The notes under the pieces: generated by a model
Seen by the model: the letters and a program-made list of their open reading frames with translations, nothing else
Database searches by the model: none
What the model was told of the DNA's origin: nothing
Position numbers and translations under genes: made by a program
In this document: piece by piece, positions 45,907 to 54,804 of the stretch
Numbering within the stretch: position 1 is the stretch's first letter
Layout of the letters: the number at the start of each line of letters is the position of its first letter
From: Pseudomonadales bacterium
GTDB taxonomy: Bacteria; Pseudomonadota; Gammaproteobacteria; Pseudomonadales; Azotimanducaceae
Direction: 5' to 3'
DNA: 64,000 nucleotides
Assembly (NCBI GenBank): GCA_022822135.1
Contig: JAJECH010000012.1
Coordinates: 1 to 64,000 of the forward strand

Positions 45907-46722
45907 CTATTCGAACACCGCCATCATGCGGACTTCGATGCTGCGACGAGGTAATGCCTCACTTGGTGATTCAGGATCGATAAACGATGTGTGAGGTGAT
46001 ACGGCTGATCGGCCGATTCTCGTATCAAGCTGCTTAATTAGAAGCACTTCATCTGGCTGCATGTTCTTGTAGTAATAGAACTGGTGATCTTCTCGGAACA
46101 GTGGCATTGAACTCGTACTCGTTTTACCCGTCCCGCCATATATGTAGTCCACGATATCGCCGTCTCGAATCGTCGATGCATCAAGCACCGCGAGTGGGTT
46201 TTCCTGCACAGGATGGTCGAAAGGTTGCCATGTGTTGAACCAGGCAAACTCTGCGCGTTCGTACAGCTTCACGTCCAACTTTCGGTTCTTCAGCAAATTT
46301 AGCGAAGCTGAGCGTGCAGTCTTCAAACTGTAATCGCAATGCACGAAGCGTGCATACGCCTTATTGAAGTCGCTCTTATCTTCTGTCCGAATCAGGTGGT
46401 TGGTAATGAACACCGCGCTAGCGCCGGTCACTTTTCGAACAAACTCGGCGATAGCGGGTCGGTAAACCTCGGTTACGGCGTCAGCGTCTTCGAAATCAGT
46501 GATTGGTGACGTGTAGTCGAGTAACTCAAACCCGTTGACGTCAACAGAAATCGTGTCAGCGATATCACGTGCATTTCGCACAAGCACATCGACCTTTTCC
46601 GTATTTGCACGTCGTGAGTCACGGTCGTAGATTCGTGGTAATTCGTTCGTATCAGCCCAGCGAGCTGCGAGATACCTGACCTGCGTAGGCACGAATTGAC
46701 TTGCTACGTTCATACGGTGCAT
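45907..46722 (-). CDS. CmcJ/NvfI-like non-heme oxygenase
   Basis: The 271-residue protein matches the CmcJ/NvfI family pattern. It has RFVHCDYS with His and Asp, AEFAWFNTWQPFDHPVQENPLAV (family W-x-P...PLA), YYYKNMQPDEVLLIKQLD, and a C-terminal HTSFID...PRRSIEVRMMAVF. Members include cephamycin C7 modification and fungal Fe(II)/2-oxoglutarate enzymes. It is the last gene of a five-gene operon, starting 1 nt after the dehydrogenase gene. It may hydroxylate the product of the upstream steps. Confidence 0.82.
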   Translation of the reverse strand: MHRMNVASQFVPTQVRYLAARWADTNELPRIYDRDSRRANTEKVDVLVRNARDIADTISVDVNGFELLDYTSPITDFEDADAVTEVYRPAIAEFVRKVTGASAVFITNHLIRTEDKSDFNKAYARFVHCDYSLKTARSASLNLLKNRKLDVKLYERAEFAWFNTWQPFDHPVQENPLAVLDASTIRDGDIVDYIYGGTGKTSTSSMPLFREDHQFYYYKNMQPDEVLLIKQLDTRIGRSAVSPHTSFIDPESPSEALPRRSIEVRMMAVFE

Positions 46723-46723
46723 T

Positions 46724-47686
46724 CTAATAACGAAGCGCTTTATTCACCACATTTCGCAACGACTCGTTTGCGATGAATCGTTTTGCATTGTCTAACAATA
46801 ACTCGTAGCGACGTTCCGTAATGTTGGCCGCATCGGCCACCGCGACGTGCGGCGTGATGATCACACTCTCGCATCGCCACAACGGATGGTCGTCAGGTAA
46901 AGGTTCGATTTCGAACACGTCCAATCCGGCACCTGCGATCTGACCTTTCTGAAGCGCATCGACAAGGTCATCCAACTTCGCCGTCATGCCTCGACCGATA
47001 TTAATGAAGTACGCCGACGGTTTCATGGACTCGAACCGTTCCCGATGCCACATGAACTCAGTGTCATGTGTATGTGGTACCGTCGTCACAACGAAGTCCG
47101 CACTCGGAAGTAAATCATCCAGCGCTTCAGGTAGGGATACTTCGAAATCAACCGGCTGTTCGCAGCGCGGGTCAAGTCCAACAACCTTCGCACCCATCGC
47201 TAGGCATAGTCTTCCAGCTTCTGCGCCGATCCCTCCGACGCCATTGATTAATACAGTACTGTTAGCGATGTCGACATAGCCTCTACGTCGCGCGTGTCTA
47301 TCCCAATGGTTGTTTCGTTGAGCATCCAAGTAGTACGGTAATCCTCTCGACAACGCCAGCATATACATAAGAATGTGGTGCGCGATGTGATCGGAATAGA
47401 TCCCTCTTGGGTTGGTGACGACCACGGGATGCTCGACAAGCTCGCTGTAGTAATACGTCGGTGGCGGTCCTGCCATCGGGTTTTGCAGCCACTTCAGGTT
47501 CTTTGCAAACGGCAAGAGATCTGGCGGCACCCATCCATACCCAGCATCAGCCGAACTCAATGCTTGCGGTAGCTCCGCTTCATCCTCAACGACCTTAACG
47601 TCGAGTTCAGGACAGTCAGCGTTAAGCCGCTCTGCCCAAGTGCGTTGCTCTGCATTTATAGGTGGCAACATTAAGAACGTTGGCAT
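46724..47686 (-). CDS. D-2-hydroxyacid dehydrogenase
   Basis: The 320-residue NAD-dependent enzyme has a Rossmann motif GVGGIGAEAG. The catalytic trio is Arg in NIGRGMTAKLDDL, Glu in GLDVFEIEPLP and His in ITPHVAVAD. These enzymes interconvert D-2-hydroxyacids and 2-oxoacids. In this operon it lies downstream of a LarA-like racemase, which suggests that an L-2-hydroxyacid is epimerised and then oxidised. It starts 9 nt after the CoA-transferase gene. Confidence 0.92.
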   Translation of the reverse strand: MPTFLMLPPINAEQRTWAERLNADCPELDVKVVEDEAELPQALSSADAGYGWVPPDLLPFAKNLKWLQNPMAGPPPTYYYSELVEHPVVVTNPRGIYSDHIAHHILMYMLALSRGLPYYLDAQRNNHWDRHARRRGYVDIANSTVLINGVGGIGAEAGRLCLAMGAKVVGLDPRCEQPVDFEVSLPEALDDLLPSADFVVTTVPHTHDTEFMWHRERFESMKPSAYFINIGRGMTAKLDDLVDALQKGQIAGAGLDVFEIEPLPDDHPLWRCESVIITPHVAVADAANITERRYELLLDNAKRFIANESLRNVVNKALRY

Positions 47687-47695
47687 GGCGTGACT

Positions 47696-50065
47696 CTATA
47701 GCTTTGTCGTACCAGTAACGCCTCGAGCCTCGAGCTCATCGTAATCCGCTTCGCTGAGCCCTAATTCCTCTCCTAGTACTTCTTTCGAGTGCTGCCCGAA
47801 ACACGGCGAGTGTCTGATGGGTCCGCGGTCTGTATTGGCGTAAATCCACGGATTCAGCGGATAGAAATGTGTACCACACTCCGGGTGCTCAATCGGAACT
47901 AGATAGCCTCTAGCGGCGTACTGCTCACTTGGCGACCGATAAACAGACTCAAATTCGCAGACCGGACTGAATGTCATGCCTGTAGGCTCAAGTACACTGC
48001 ATGCTTCGTCAAGATCCAATCCGCTAGCCCAGGTGCTGATTGCAGTGTCGAGTTCCGTTTCAAGCTGCTTCCGAGACGCCGCGGTAGCGAACCGTTCATC
48101 ATGAATACCGCTCTCTCGTGAAAACGCGGCAAACGACTCGTCGGATTCGGCCGCTATCGCGATCCACTGCTCATCGCCCGTGCGATAGACATTGTGTGGT
48201 GCATTGATCGGGTGTTGGTTGCCCGTGGGGCGCCGGATCTTGCCAGTCGCCGAGTACTCAAGGATTGCGTCGCCACATTGTGCAGCAACTGCCTCGATCA
48301 TGGATACATCGATACGCTGTCCCTCGCCTGTGGCTCGTCGGTGATTCAGTGCAGCAAGAATCGCTGCCGCGAAGTAGTATCCGGTGATCGGATCCGGAAT
48401 CAAACCGCCGGTATTCTGCGCTACATCGCCGTCGTAGCCGTGCATGGCGGCTAATCCTGCCATAGGTTCGGTTGTCGCACCGTTTGCGGGATATTCAGCG
48501 AGTGGACCCGTGCGTCCGTAGCCTGACAGTGACGCAAAAATGATGTCCGGTCGCTTCTCACGTAGTGAATCAAGCGTAACGCCCCAGTTGCTCATGACAT
48601 GCGGCGAAAAATTGTCACAAAGAACGTCGAATTTGGGAATGAGCTGCCAAAACATTGACCTACCTTCCGGGTCCGCCATGTCCAGCGTGATGGCACGTTT
48701 GTTCAAGTTCACGGTGTTGTACATGCCATTCGTATTGAGTGGGTTCTGCTCAACCCCGAGATCACGCAATGTCGGTGGGACGGGTGCGCCGGCGCCACGC
48801 CAAACGTCGGGGCGTTGACGGGATTCGATTTGAACGACATCAGCGCCGAGTAGCGATAACAGCTGCGTGCCAAATGTCCCGGACCAAGCTTGTGTAAACG
48901 TCAGTACCCGCACTCCTTCGAGAGGTAATTTGCGGACGTCATTCGGAGGAGTAGTTGGCACACGGGTTTCGGACGTTTCGATTTTTCCGCTGTGTTCCCC
49001 AAATTGCGGTGCACGCCGAGCGTACGTCCAAGGCGTAGATGACAATTTGCCGAACGGCCCCGGTGCGCTGAGGACTTTTCCGCCGATCTCAGTTTCAATG
49101 ATGAAATCGCGTGCGTGCAAGTGATCACTCTCAGCGAGCTCTTGTGCGTTTTGAACCACCCCAGAAATACATCGACGCTCAGCCAAGCCATGGAACACAT
49201 GCCATTTGTTCATGGTCGAAACCGCTTCAGCTAACCCTGACCTTACAGGTCGCGTGTCTTTCTGATGCCTACCCCAAACCGGGATGAAATCTGGATCGTG
49301 TGCGATATCGGGACGGCCTAAGAACTCGAAAGCGCTGGTCCACTCTTTCCAATCGCCGTAGCCGAAATTGATCGCGCCATTTTCACACTCCCATAGCGGA
49401 CCTGGTCGACCTCGCTGCCTTCTTCCGTTGGGTCCGTGCGCCATTCGATTACCGCCGACAAATATGCCCACTTGAGCCCAAGGCGCACATGTGTTTGACA
49501 TCGCTTCCATCTCGCTGACATCACAAACTTCGCCTCCGCCTTGCTCCGCTCGTCGGTAAAGCGCCGCTGCGGCGCTGACAAATCCAGCGACACCAGCGAT
49601 GTATCCGGTTTGATTGTGCGGTAATTGCAGCGGCGGTTCGTCTTCGCATGCATTGATCGCACTCCAACCCACGCGAGCACATGCAGTGAGATTGTTGCCT
49701 GAAACGTGGGCAAGCGGTCCCGTCAATCCGTGTGGCGTAATGGAAAGGTGGATTACGTCCTCGGCGCAAGACTCGATACACCCAGGTAGATCGACCGTTG
49801 TCGTAATCACAACGTCCGCAGATTTCACCAATGCATCTAACTGTTCGTCGGAATTTGTAATCGAACGCTTGTTCCAGTTAGCGTAAGCGTGTAGCAGCGA
49901 TTCGCCATCCGCCGTGAACGGCGCTTCCTGACGCAATTCGTGACCCGAATCCGGTTCTACAAGAATGACATCAGCGCCAAAATCGCCGAATAATCTAGCT
50001 GCCCATGCACCCGACAGTCGGTTTGAACAATCCAATACCCGAATTTCGGGGAACGCTTTCGACAC
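47696..50065 (-). CDS. Tandem-fused family III CoA-transferase (two CaiB/BaiF domains)
   Basis: The 789-residue protein holds two CaiB/BaiF domains. The first (1-385) begins IRVLDCSNRLSGAWAARLFG and the second (395-789) begins LEGVRVLTFTQAWSGTFGTQ; both end with QFGEHS or FGQHSKEVLGEELG. The second half carries the expected Asp in LIPDPITGYYFAAA. The first half shows HNQTGYIAGVAGF at the same place without an Asp, so it may be structural only. Family III dimers are interlocked, and a fusion would make a pseudo-dimer with one active site. It is the middle gene of the operon. Confidence 0.88.
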   Translation of the reverse strand: MSKAFPEIRVLDCSNRLSGAWAARLFGDFGADVILVEPDSGHELRQEAPFTADGESLLHAYANWNKRSITNSDEQLDALVKSADVVITTTVDLPGCIESCAEDVIHLSITPHGLTGPLAHVSGNNLTACARVGWSAINACEDEPPLQLPHNQTGYIAGVAGFVSAAAALYRRAEQGGGEVCDVSEMEAMSNTCAPWAQVGIFVGGNRMAHGPNGRRQRGRPGPLWECENGAINFGYGDWKEWTSAFEFLGRPDIAHDPDFIPVWGRHQKDTRPVRSGLAEAVSTMNKWHVFHGLAERRCISGVVQNAQELAESDHLHARDFIIETEIGGKVLSAPGPFGKLSSTPWTYARRAPQFGEHSGKIETSETRVPTTPPNDVRKLPLEGVRVLTFTQAWSGTFGTQLLSLLGADVVQIESRQRPDVWRGAGAPVPPTLRDLGVEQNPLNTNGMYNTVNLNKRAITLDMADPEGRSMFWQLIPKFDVLCDNFSPHVMSNWGVTLDSLREKRPDIIFASLSGYGRTGPLAEYPANGATTEPMAGLAAMHGYDGDVAQNTGGLIPDPITGYYFAAAILAALNHRRATGEGQRIDVSMIEAVAAQCGDAILEYSATGKIRRPTGNQHPINAPHNVYRTGDEQWIAIAAESDESFAAFSRESGIHDERFATAASRKQLETELDTAISTWASGLDLDEACSVLEPTGMTFSPVCEFESVYRSPSEQYAARGYLVPIEHPECGTHFYPLNPWIYANTDRGPIRHSPCFGQHSKEVLGEELGLSEADYDELEARGVTGTTKL

Positions 50066-50079
50066 ACTAACTCCCTAAC

Positions 50080-51357
50080 TTAAGCCGCGTAACGCGGTAC
50101 CACATATGGACCTTCAGGAATGATGGCGACACTCGGCTCAGTCGTACGCGCTATGCTCTCATCAACAGCATCCTGTAGCGAATCAACCATCTCAACACCT
50201 GTCAGCGTGCGGTCTTCCCCGCGTAATCCTTCACTAAACAGCTGCACTCGAGTCGCACGAGTTGCCTTCAATTGCATTTCGGTTTCCCACTCGTCAATAT
50301 CTGCAAGACGCTTCTTTTCAATGCGTCGCATGAACGCTTGTGGACCTTCTTGCATCAATGAACGTTGCGACGCTTTGAAACTATCCGAACCGATGCCTTC
50401 TGCACATTCACTCGCAACGACAAGCGTGGCATCATCCTTCAAAATGTCGAGCGGCGTTACAAATCCTTTGATTGCCTGATAGTAAGTAAGGTCCAATGGG
50501 AAACCAGCCGCGGACGTTACCACTACATCAAATTTCTTCTGGACTGAGACGACGCAATATCTATCCGCAAATCTAGCCGCTTCGTTATGACTGGATTCGA
50601 TTTCCCCGAAGTTCACGAATGCTAGCTGCCGAGCTTCGTCGATCACGGTATTGAGAGCGTAAATCTCCGATCCACATCTTTCGCGAATCATCGCAAGGAT
50701 TTCAAGTTGCTCGTCATGCAATGGATTTCCTTCCAGATTGCATTCACGGGTCAAAGGATCCTCGATGAATCGCGCGCTATGGAGCGTACGAATCGTGTCA
50801 GCATGAGCAATACCAGGTGCGATCACTTTTCGTCCGCCTGACCAACCTGCCATAAAGTGCGGTTCAACCAATCCCGTTGCGACTTTAAACTCGGCGTCGA
50901 TAAAGCGTCGATCCAGCCTCACCTGCGTTCCAGACCGCGTTAGCCCAAGATCGACATGCTCTGCGTCGTTACGCGCCATGTGATTGACGATCTGGACATT
51001 GTTGAGCACCCATTCATCCTCAATGACGGACGTGAGTTCGTCACCTTCGTTTGGGCGGTGTAGACCCGTTGCGATCAATATCGAAATGTTCTCGCGATCG
51101 ATACCTGCAGTGATCAAGCGCTCCACCAAAGGTCTCAAGAACAAGCCATTGGGGACCGGTCGCGTGATGTCGCATACCAAGATGCATGCCGTTCGACAAC
51201 CTTGCGCGTACGCTGCAACATCGGTTAAGCAAGCTTCGGTCGCGCTACGCGGATCCGTTACTAGCGGCATGTTTGGTTTACGGATTACGGTTACATCAAG
51301 GGAATCCGGAAGAACGACGTCACGTGTGCTCTTGCCATAGAGAAGCGGGATTTTCAC
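50080..51357 (-). CDS. LarA-like nickel-pincer racemase/epimerase (DUF2088)
   Basis: The 425-residue protein has the LarA hallmarks: CDITRPVPN, GLHRPNEGDE (catalytic His), PHFMAGWSGGRK (His plus the Lys that carries the nickel-pincer nucleotide) and IRTLHSARF. LarA homologues racemise or epimerise 2-hydroxyacids by hydride transfer through the NPN cofactor. The cofactor-making larB/C/E genes are not in the window, so the cell must encode them elsewhere. The gene begins 3 nt after the sulfatase stop and ends 14 nt before the CoA-transferase. Confidence 0.88.
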   Translation of the reverse strand: MKIPLLYGKSTRDVVLPDSLDVTVIRKPNMPLVTDPRSATEACLTDVAAYAQGCRTACILVCDITRPVPNGLFLRPLVERLITAGIDRENISILIATGLHRPNEGDELTSVIEDEWVLNNVQIVNHMARNDAEHVDLGLTRSGTQVRLDRRFIDAEFKVATGLVEPHFMAGWSGGRKVIAPGIAHADTIRTLHSARFIEDPLTRECNLEGNPLHDEQLEILAMIRERCGSEIYALNTVIDEARQLAFVNFGEIESSHNEAARFADRYCVVSVQKKFDVVVTSAAGFPLDLTYYQAIKGFVTPLDILKDDATLVVASECAEGIGSDSFKASQRSLMQEGPQAFMRRIEKKRLADIDEWETEMQLKATRATRVQLFSEGLRGEDRTLTGVEMVDSLQDAVDESIARTTEPSVAIIPEGPYVVPRYAA

Positions 51358-51360
51358 GGT

Positions 51361-52833
51361 TTAGTTGATACTCCCGGTCGTCTGAACATACTCCCGATAG
51401 TCAGCGAGTAACGACGTGTTAGTTCGCTCTTCATACGGTCGCATGTGGTCTTCGATGAGTTGATTTACGTCGTCTTGATAGTCCGAATCATCGATATAGT
51501 TGCGCGTCTCGCCGCGGTCCTCTTCTCTATCGAACAGTAAGTCCAACTTCTGGTCTTCAATACGCATCGACAACGTGAAGCGATCCGTCGTAATCGCAGT
51601 CTGCCCAAAAAGCTCACTAAGTACTGCTGGTTTTCCTTGGTGTAGAGCGGCATCGCTTTCACCGTACTCAAGATATGGTAGAAGAGATCTCCCAAGGCTC
51701 TCGGCAAGGGGTGAAGCGTCCGCTATATCCAACATTGTCGCGGGTAGATCAATCTGTTCGACGAGTGCGTTGCTTTTCAACGAATGATCAAAATTCGGCG
51801 GTCTGATTAGACACGGAACGTGCATCGCCTTCTCGTAAAACACCGCTTTTCCTTGAAGACCGTGATCACCTAGCATCTCGCCGTGATCTGAATTGAAGAT
51901 CACCCAAGTATTTTCCAAGTGTCCTTCGCGTTCCAGCGTATCAATGACACGGCCGACCCACTCATCGATCAGGGTTACATTGGCGTAATACCAAGCGCGC
52001 CAACGTTGACGTTGAAAACGTGTTGCACGAGCTACAGACGGTGAACGGTTTCGAAAACCTTCTAGAAAACGACTCGGCGCATCCTCGAGCTGGAGTTCAC
52101 CTGCGTCCAATTCGTCAATCTCGTACATATCACGGTAGGTCGTCGGACCATCGTATGGATCGTGGGGACCAGTGAATTGAATCTGTAGGTAAAACGGTTT
52201 CGAATCGTCGTAACGCTCGATCCACTCAACCGCCTTGCGTCCGATGAAGGAATCTTCGTCTTCGCCGGGCGGGACGGGCGCCGGCTCTTGTCCCCACGGT
52301 GTCATGTTGCCGCTGCGCATCTCCGCAAACCAAGCACGAATGAACTTCCGATGCATATCGAGCCATCCATTTGCCGCGAGGTGATCCGTGTAATGGCAGT
52401 CCATCCATGCGGTTTCGATTGGATCATTGAGTTCGAGACAGTCGTCAAATCCCCATTGATTCAGGACGTGTTCCATCTCTTTCACGTGTATACCGGGCTT
52501 CCCGCCTGCACCGTGACGCCAAAGATGGGTTTTCCCAATAACAGCAGTGGAATATCCAGCTTCACGGATATTCCGAACATGGCTTGGACCTGACGGGTCT
52601 GCGCCGCTCCGATTACTCCATATACCGTTCTCTCGAACTAACTGACCCGTCATCAGACAGGTTCGAGCTGGAACGCATAACGGCGAGTTGGACATACAGC
52701 GGTTAAACAGTATCCCCTGTGCGGCGAGTCGGTCAAGATTGGGTGTTAACGCGTCTCCACCCACAGCACCTATACAGTCGCCTCGCATCTGATCCGCGAA
52801 GATAAAAATGAGATTGGGTTTCGTGTCAGTCAT
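51361..52833 (-). CDS. Sulfatase (formylglycine-dependent)
   Basis: The 490-residue hydrolase has Asp14 (FADQMRGD), the complete formylglycine motif Cys53-Val-Pro-Ala-Arg57 followed by TCLMTG, and NSDHGEMLGDHGLQGK late. It is expected to cleave sulfate esters after Cys conversion by a formylglycine-generating enzyme (not in the window). No signal peptide is visible, so it probably acts in the cytoplasm on an imported small sulfate ester. It is the first gene of the five-gene operon; the next gene follows after 3 nt. Confidence 0.93.
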   Translation of the reverse strand: MTDTKPNLIFIFADQMRGDCIGAVGGDALTPNLDRLAAQGILFNRCMSNSPLCVPARTCLMTGQLVRENGIWSNRSGADPSGPSHVRNIREAGYSTAVIGKTHLWRHGAGGKPGIHVKEMEHVLNQWGFDDCLELNDPIETAWMDCHYTDHLAANGWLDMHRKFIRAWFAEMRSGNMTPWGQEPAPVPPGEDEDSFIGRKAVEWIERYDDSKPFYLQIQFTGPHDPYDGPTTYRDMYEIDELDAGELQLEDAPSRFLEGFRNRSPSVARATRFQRQRWRAWYYANVTLIDEWVGRVIDTLEREGHLENTWVIFNSDHGEMLGDHGLQGKAVFYEKAMHVPCLIRPPNFDHSLKSNALVEQIDLPATMLDIADASPLAESLGRSLLPYLEYGESDAALHQGKPAVLSELFGQTAITTDRFTLSMRIEDQKLDLLFDREEDRGETRNYIDDSDYQDDVNQLIEDHMRPYEERTNTSLLADYREYVQTTGSIN

Positions 52834-52865
52834 ACGTCATATTGTGCGGATTTCACGACGACGAA

Positions 52866-52895
52866 TAAAAAAGCCCCACACGAATGTGTGGGGCT
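52866..52895 (-). terminator. Rho-independent terminator of deacylase C transcript
   Basis: Read on the minus strand, AGCCCCACAC (complement of 52886-52895) pairs with GTGTGGGGCT around a 4-nt loop and is followed by a run of six T. It sits 84 bp downstream of the deacylase C stop and only about 30 bp before the sulfatase start. The sulfatase operon's own promoter must therefore overlap or lie upstream of this hairpin. Confidence 0.9.
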
Positions 52896-52978
52896 CACTT
52901 GCAACGATTTGTGACTGACGTCTAGTTGTCGTTTACGGTGCCTATCTCTTCTCCAGGTGAGTTGGCGAATTCAAGCTT

Positions 52979-54634
52979 TTACGCTGAATTCCGCAACACT
53001 CGACCAGCACAATCGCCAGTCAACTCATCATCGCGAAGTACAACCTGTCCGTTGCAGACAGTTGCATGGTATCCCGCAGCGCGCTGGATAAATCGTGGCG
53101 CACCGAAAGGAAAGTCATGCACGATTTCCGGCATTCGTTCTTCAAGTTTGGCGATATCGAAGACGTTAATGTCGGCTTTCTTGCCTTCCGCTAGCACGCC
53201 TCGGTCTGTTAAACCTAATACGTTAGCTGGCACGGCGCTAATTCTACGCACGGCTTCTTGAATGGAGTAAACCCCACTATCTCTATGCCAATGCGAAAGA
53301 ATGAACGTTGACCAGCCCGAGTCAATCATCTGACTAACATGTGCTCCGGCATCACCGAGACCAGGCATCGCCCACTCGGTCGAAATTAGCTTTTCAAGTT
53401 GACTCAGGTCTACATTGAAGCCACGCATGTGGAACAGCGCTTTCCCGTCCGTCTCATCCGAGATCCTGATAAAGGTCTCAACGGGATGCTCACCCGCCGC
53501 TTTGGCCATTTCAACAAGATTTTGATCGAGGCTCTGCGTGTAACAAGGTCGAAGACCATCACCCATGTAGAACCATCGCTTCAGCCCGTTGACTACCTGT
53601 TCGTTCTGACCTTTGATTTCGTTGATTAACTTCGCACGATGTTCTGGATCACGAATCGCCTTCAATCGACCTTCCAACGGTAGCTTGCGTAGCTCATTCC
53701 ACGCAGGCGTGCGGAAGAAGTTATCTGTCGAAAGACCGCCTACACCACCGCCGCTACGAGGTACGGTCACTGATGTAACGTTAAGGCCTTCTTCAAGCAT
53801 CGCCGATACACGTTCGTTGAGTCGTTCCGTACCTATCTCAGCAGCTGATGAGAACAATGCACCGCGTGAGGTACGGGCCTCGTCAGCGATCAAATCCATT
53901 TCCGCATCGAAATCCTTGAAGTCGGACACGGTCTGCATAAAGCCACCGTATTTACCTACCTCTTTCGCGACGGCACGCAGCTCGTCTCGGTCTGCAAACG
54001 TGCCAGGAATCGAACGCCCATCGGGTAGACGATGTCCCGGAAGTCGATTCGTCGAAAAGCCGACGGCACCTTCTTTGACGGATCGTCCAGCCAATTCGGC
54101 AATTTGCCTAATTTCGTCTTCCGTGGCTGCTTCTTCAACTGCACGTTCGCCCATCACGTAGAAACGAATCGCACAATGTCCCGCAAGACCGCAGATATTG
54201 ATCGACGGGCCAAGCGCTTCGAGCGCGTCTAGATAACCGCCGTAGAACTCCCAATTCCAAGGCAACCCATGCAGGATCGCATTCTTTGGGATATCTTCAA
54301 CCGTTTCCATCATGCCTGCGAGAAACTCACGGTCACTCGGTTTGCAAGGCGCGAAAGTAACTCCACAGTTTCCGAGCAACGCAGTGGTAACACCGTGCCA
54401 TGAAACGGAAGTGACTTGCGGATCCCATCCAATTTGTGCATCAAGGTGCGTATGCAGGTCTATAAATCCAGGCGATACGACTAGACCATCCGCATTGATT
54501 TCTTCCTTGCCCTGACCTTCGACCTCGCCAACGGCAGTGATCTGATCACCGTCAACAGCAATGTCTCCAGAAAATGGTTCCGCTCCGGTGCCGTCAACAA
54601 TCGATCCACCGCGGATCACTAGATCATGGCTCAT
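52979..54634 (-). CDS. N-acyl-D-amino-acid deacylase-family amidohydrolase, paralogue C
   Basis: The 551-residue protein has the same metal site as paralogues A and B: His61/His63 (DLHTH), Cys90 in GNCGVTFAPC, and GDAGAHVSQMIDSGW. By eye it is closer to B in the C-terminal half (FILSHWHRDSGVYSIQEAVRR) and closer to A in GHCAIRFYVMGER. It ends at a strong terminator and is divergent from the enoyl-CoA hydratase gene. Confidence 0.9.
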   Translation of the reverse strand: MSHDLVIRGGSIVDGTGAEPFSGDIAVDGDQITAVGEVEGQGKEEINADGLVVSPGFIDLHTHLDAQIGWDPQVTSVSWHGVTTALLGNCGVTFAPCKPSDREFLAGMMETVEDIPKNAILHGLPWNWEFYGGYLDALEALGPSINICGLAGHCAIRFYVMGERAVEEAATEDEIRQIAELAGRSVKEGAVGFSTNRLPGHRLPDGRSIPGTFADRDELRAVAKEVGKYGGFMQTVSDFKDFDAEMDLIADEARTSRGALFSSAAEIGTERLNERVSAMLEEGLNVTSVTVPRSGGGVGGLSTDNFFRTPAWNELRKLPLEGRLKAIRDPEHRAKLINEIKGQNEQVVNGLKRWFYMGDGLRPCYTQSLDQNLVEMAKAAGEHPVETFIRISDETDGKALFHMRGFNVDLSQLEKLISTEWAMPGLGDAGAHVSQMIDSGWSTFILSHWHRDSGVYSIQEAVRRISAVPANVLGLTDRGVLAEGKKADINVFDIAKLEERMPEIVHDFPFGAPRFIQRAAGYHATVCNGQVVLRDDELTGDCAGRVLRNSA

Positions 54635-54804
54635 GGGATGCCTCGTTTATTACCGATAACAGGCAATATTAATTCAATCTGCACAGATTAAAAACGGCAT
54701 TCTTACAGTGTTTCTACACGAAGTTCAGTTTCCTTCAATATTTAAGAAATCGGCGCGTGTAAATAATCTGCCCTCTATTCAGTTTGCTGGGGTGTACTGT
54801 CGCG
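54635..54804. promoter_or_regulatory. Divergent promoter region with small palindrome
   Basis: This AT-rich region lies between deacylase C (-) and the enoyl-CoA hydratase (+). It contains the palindrome AATCTG-CA-CAGATT at 54676-54689, which could be an operator half-way between the two genes. No promoter boxes can be assigned with confidence. Confidence 0.35.
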
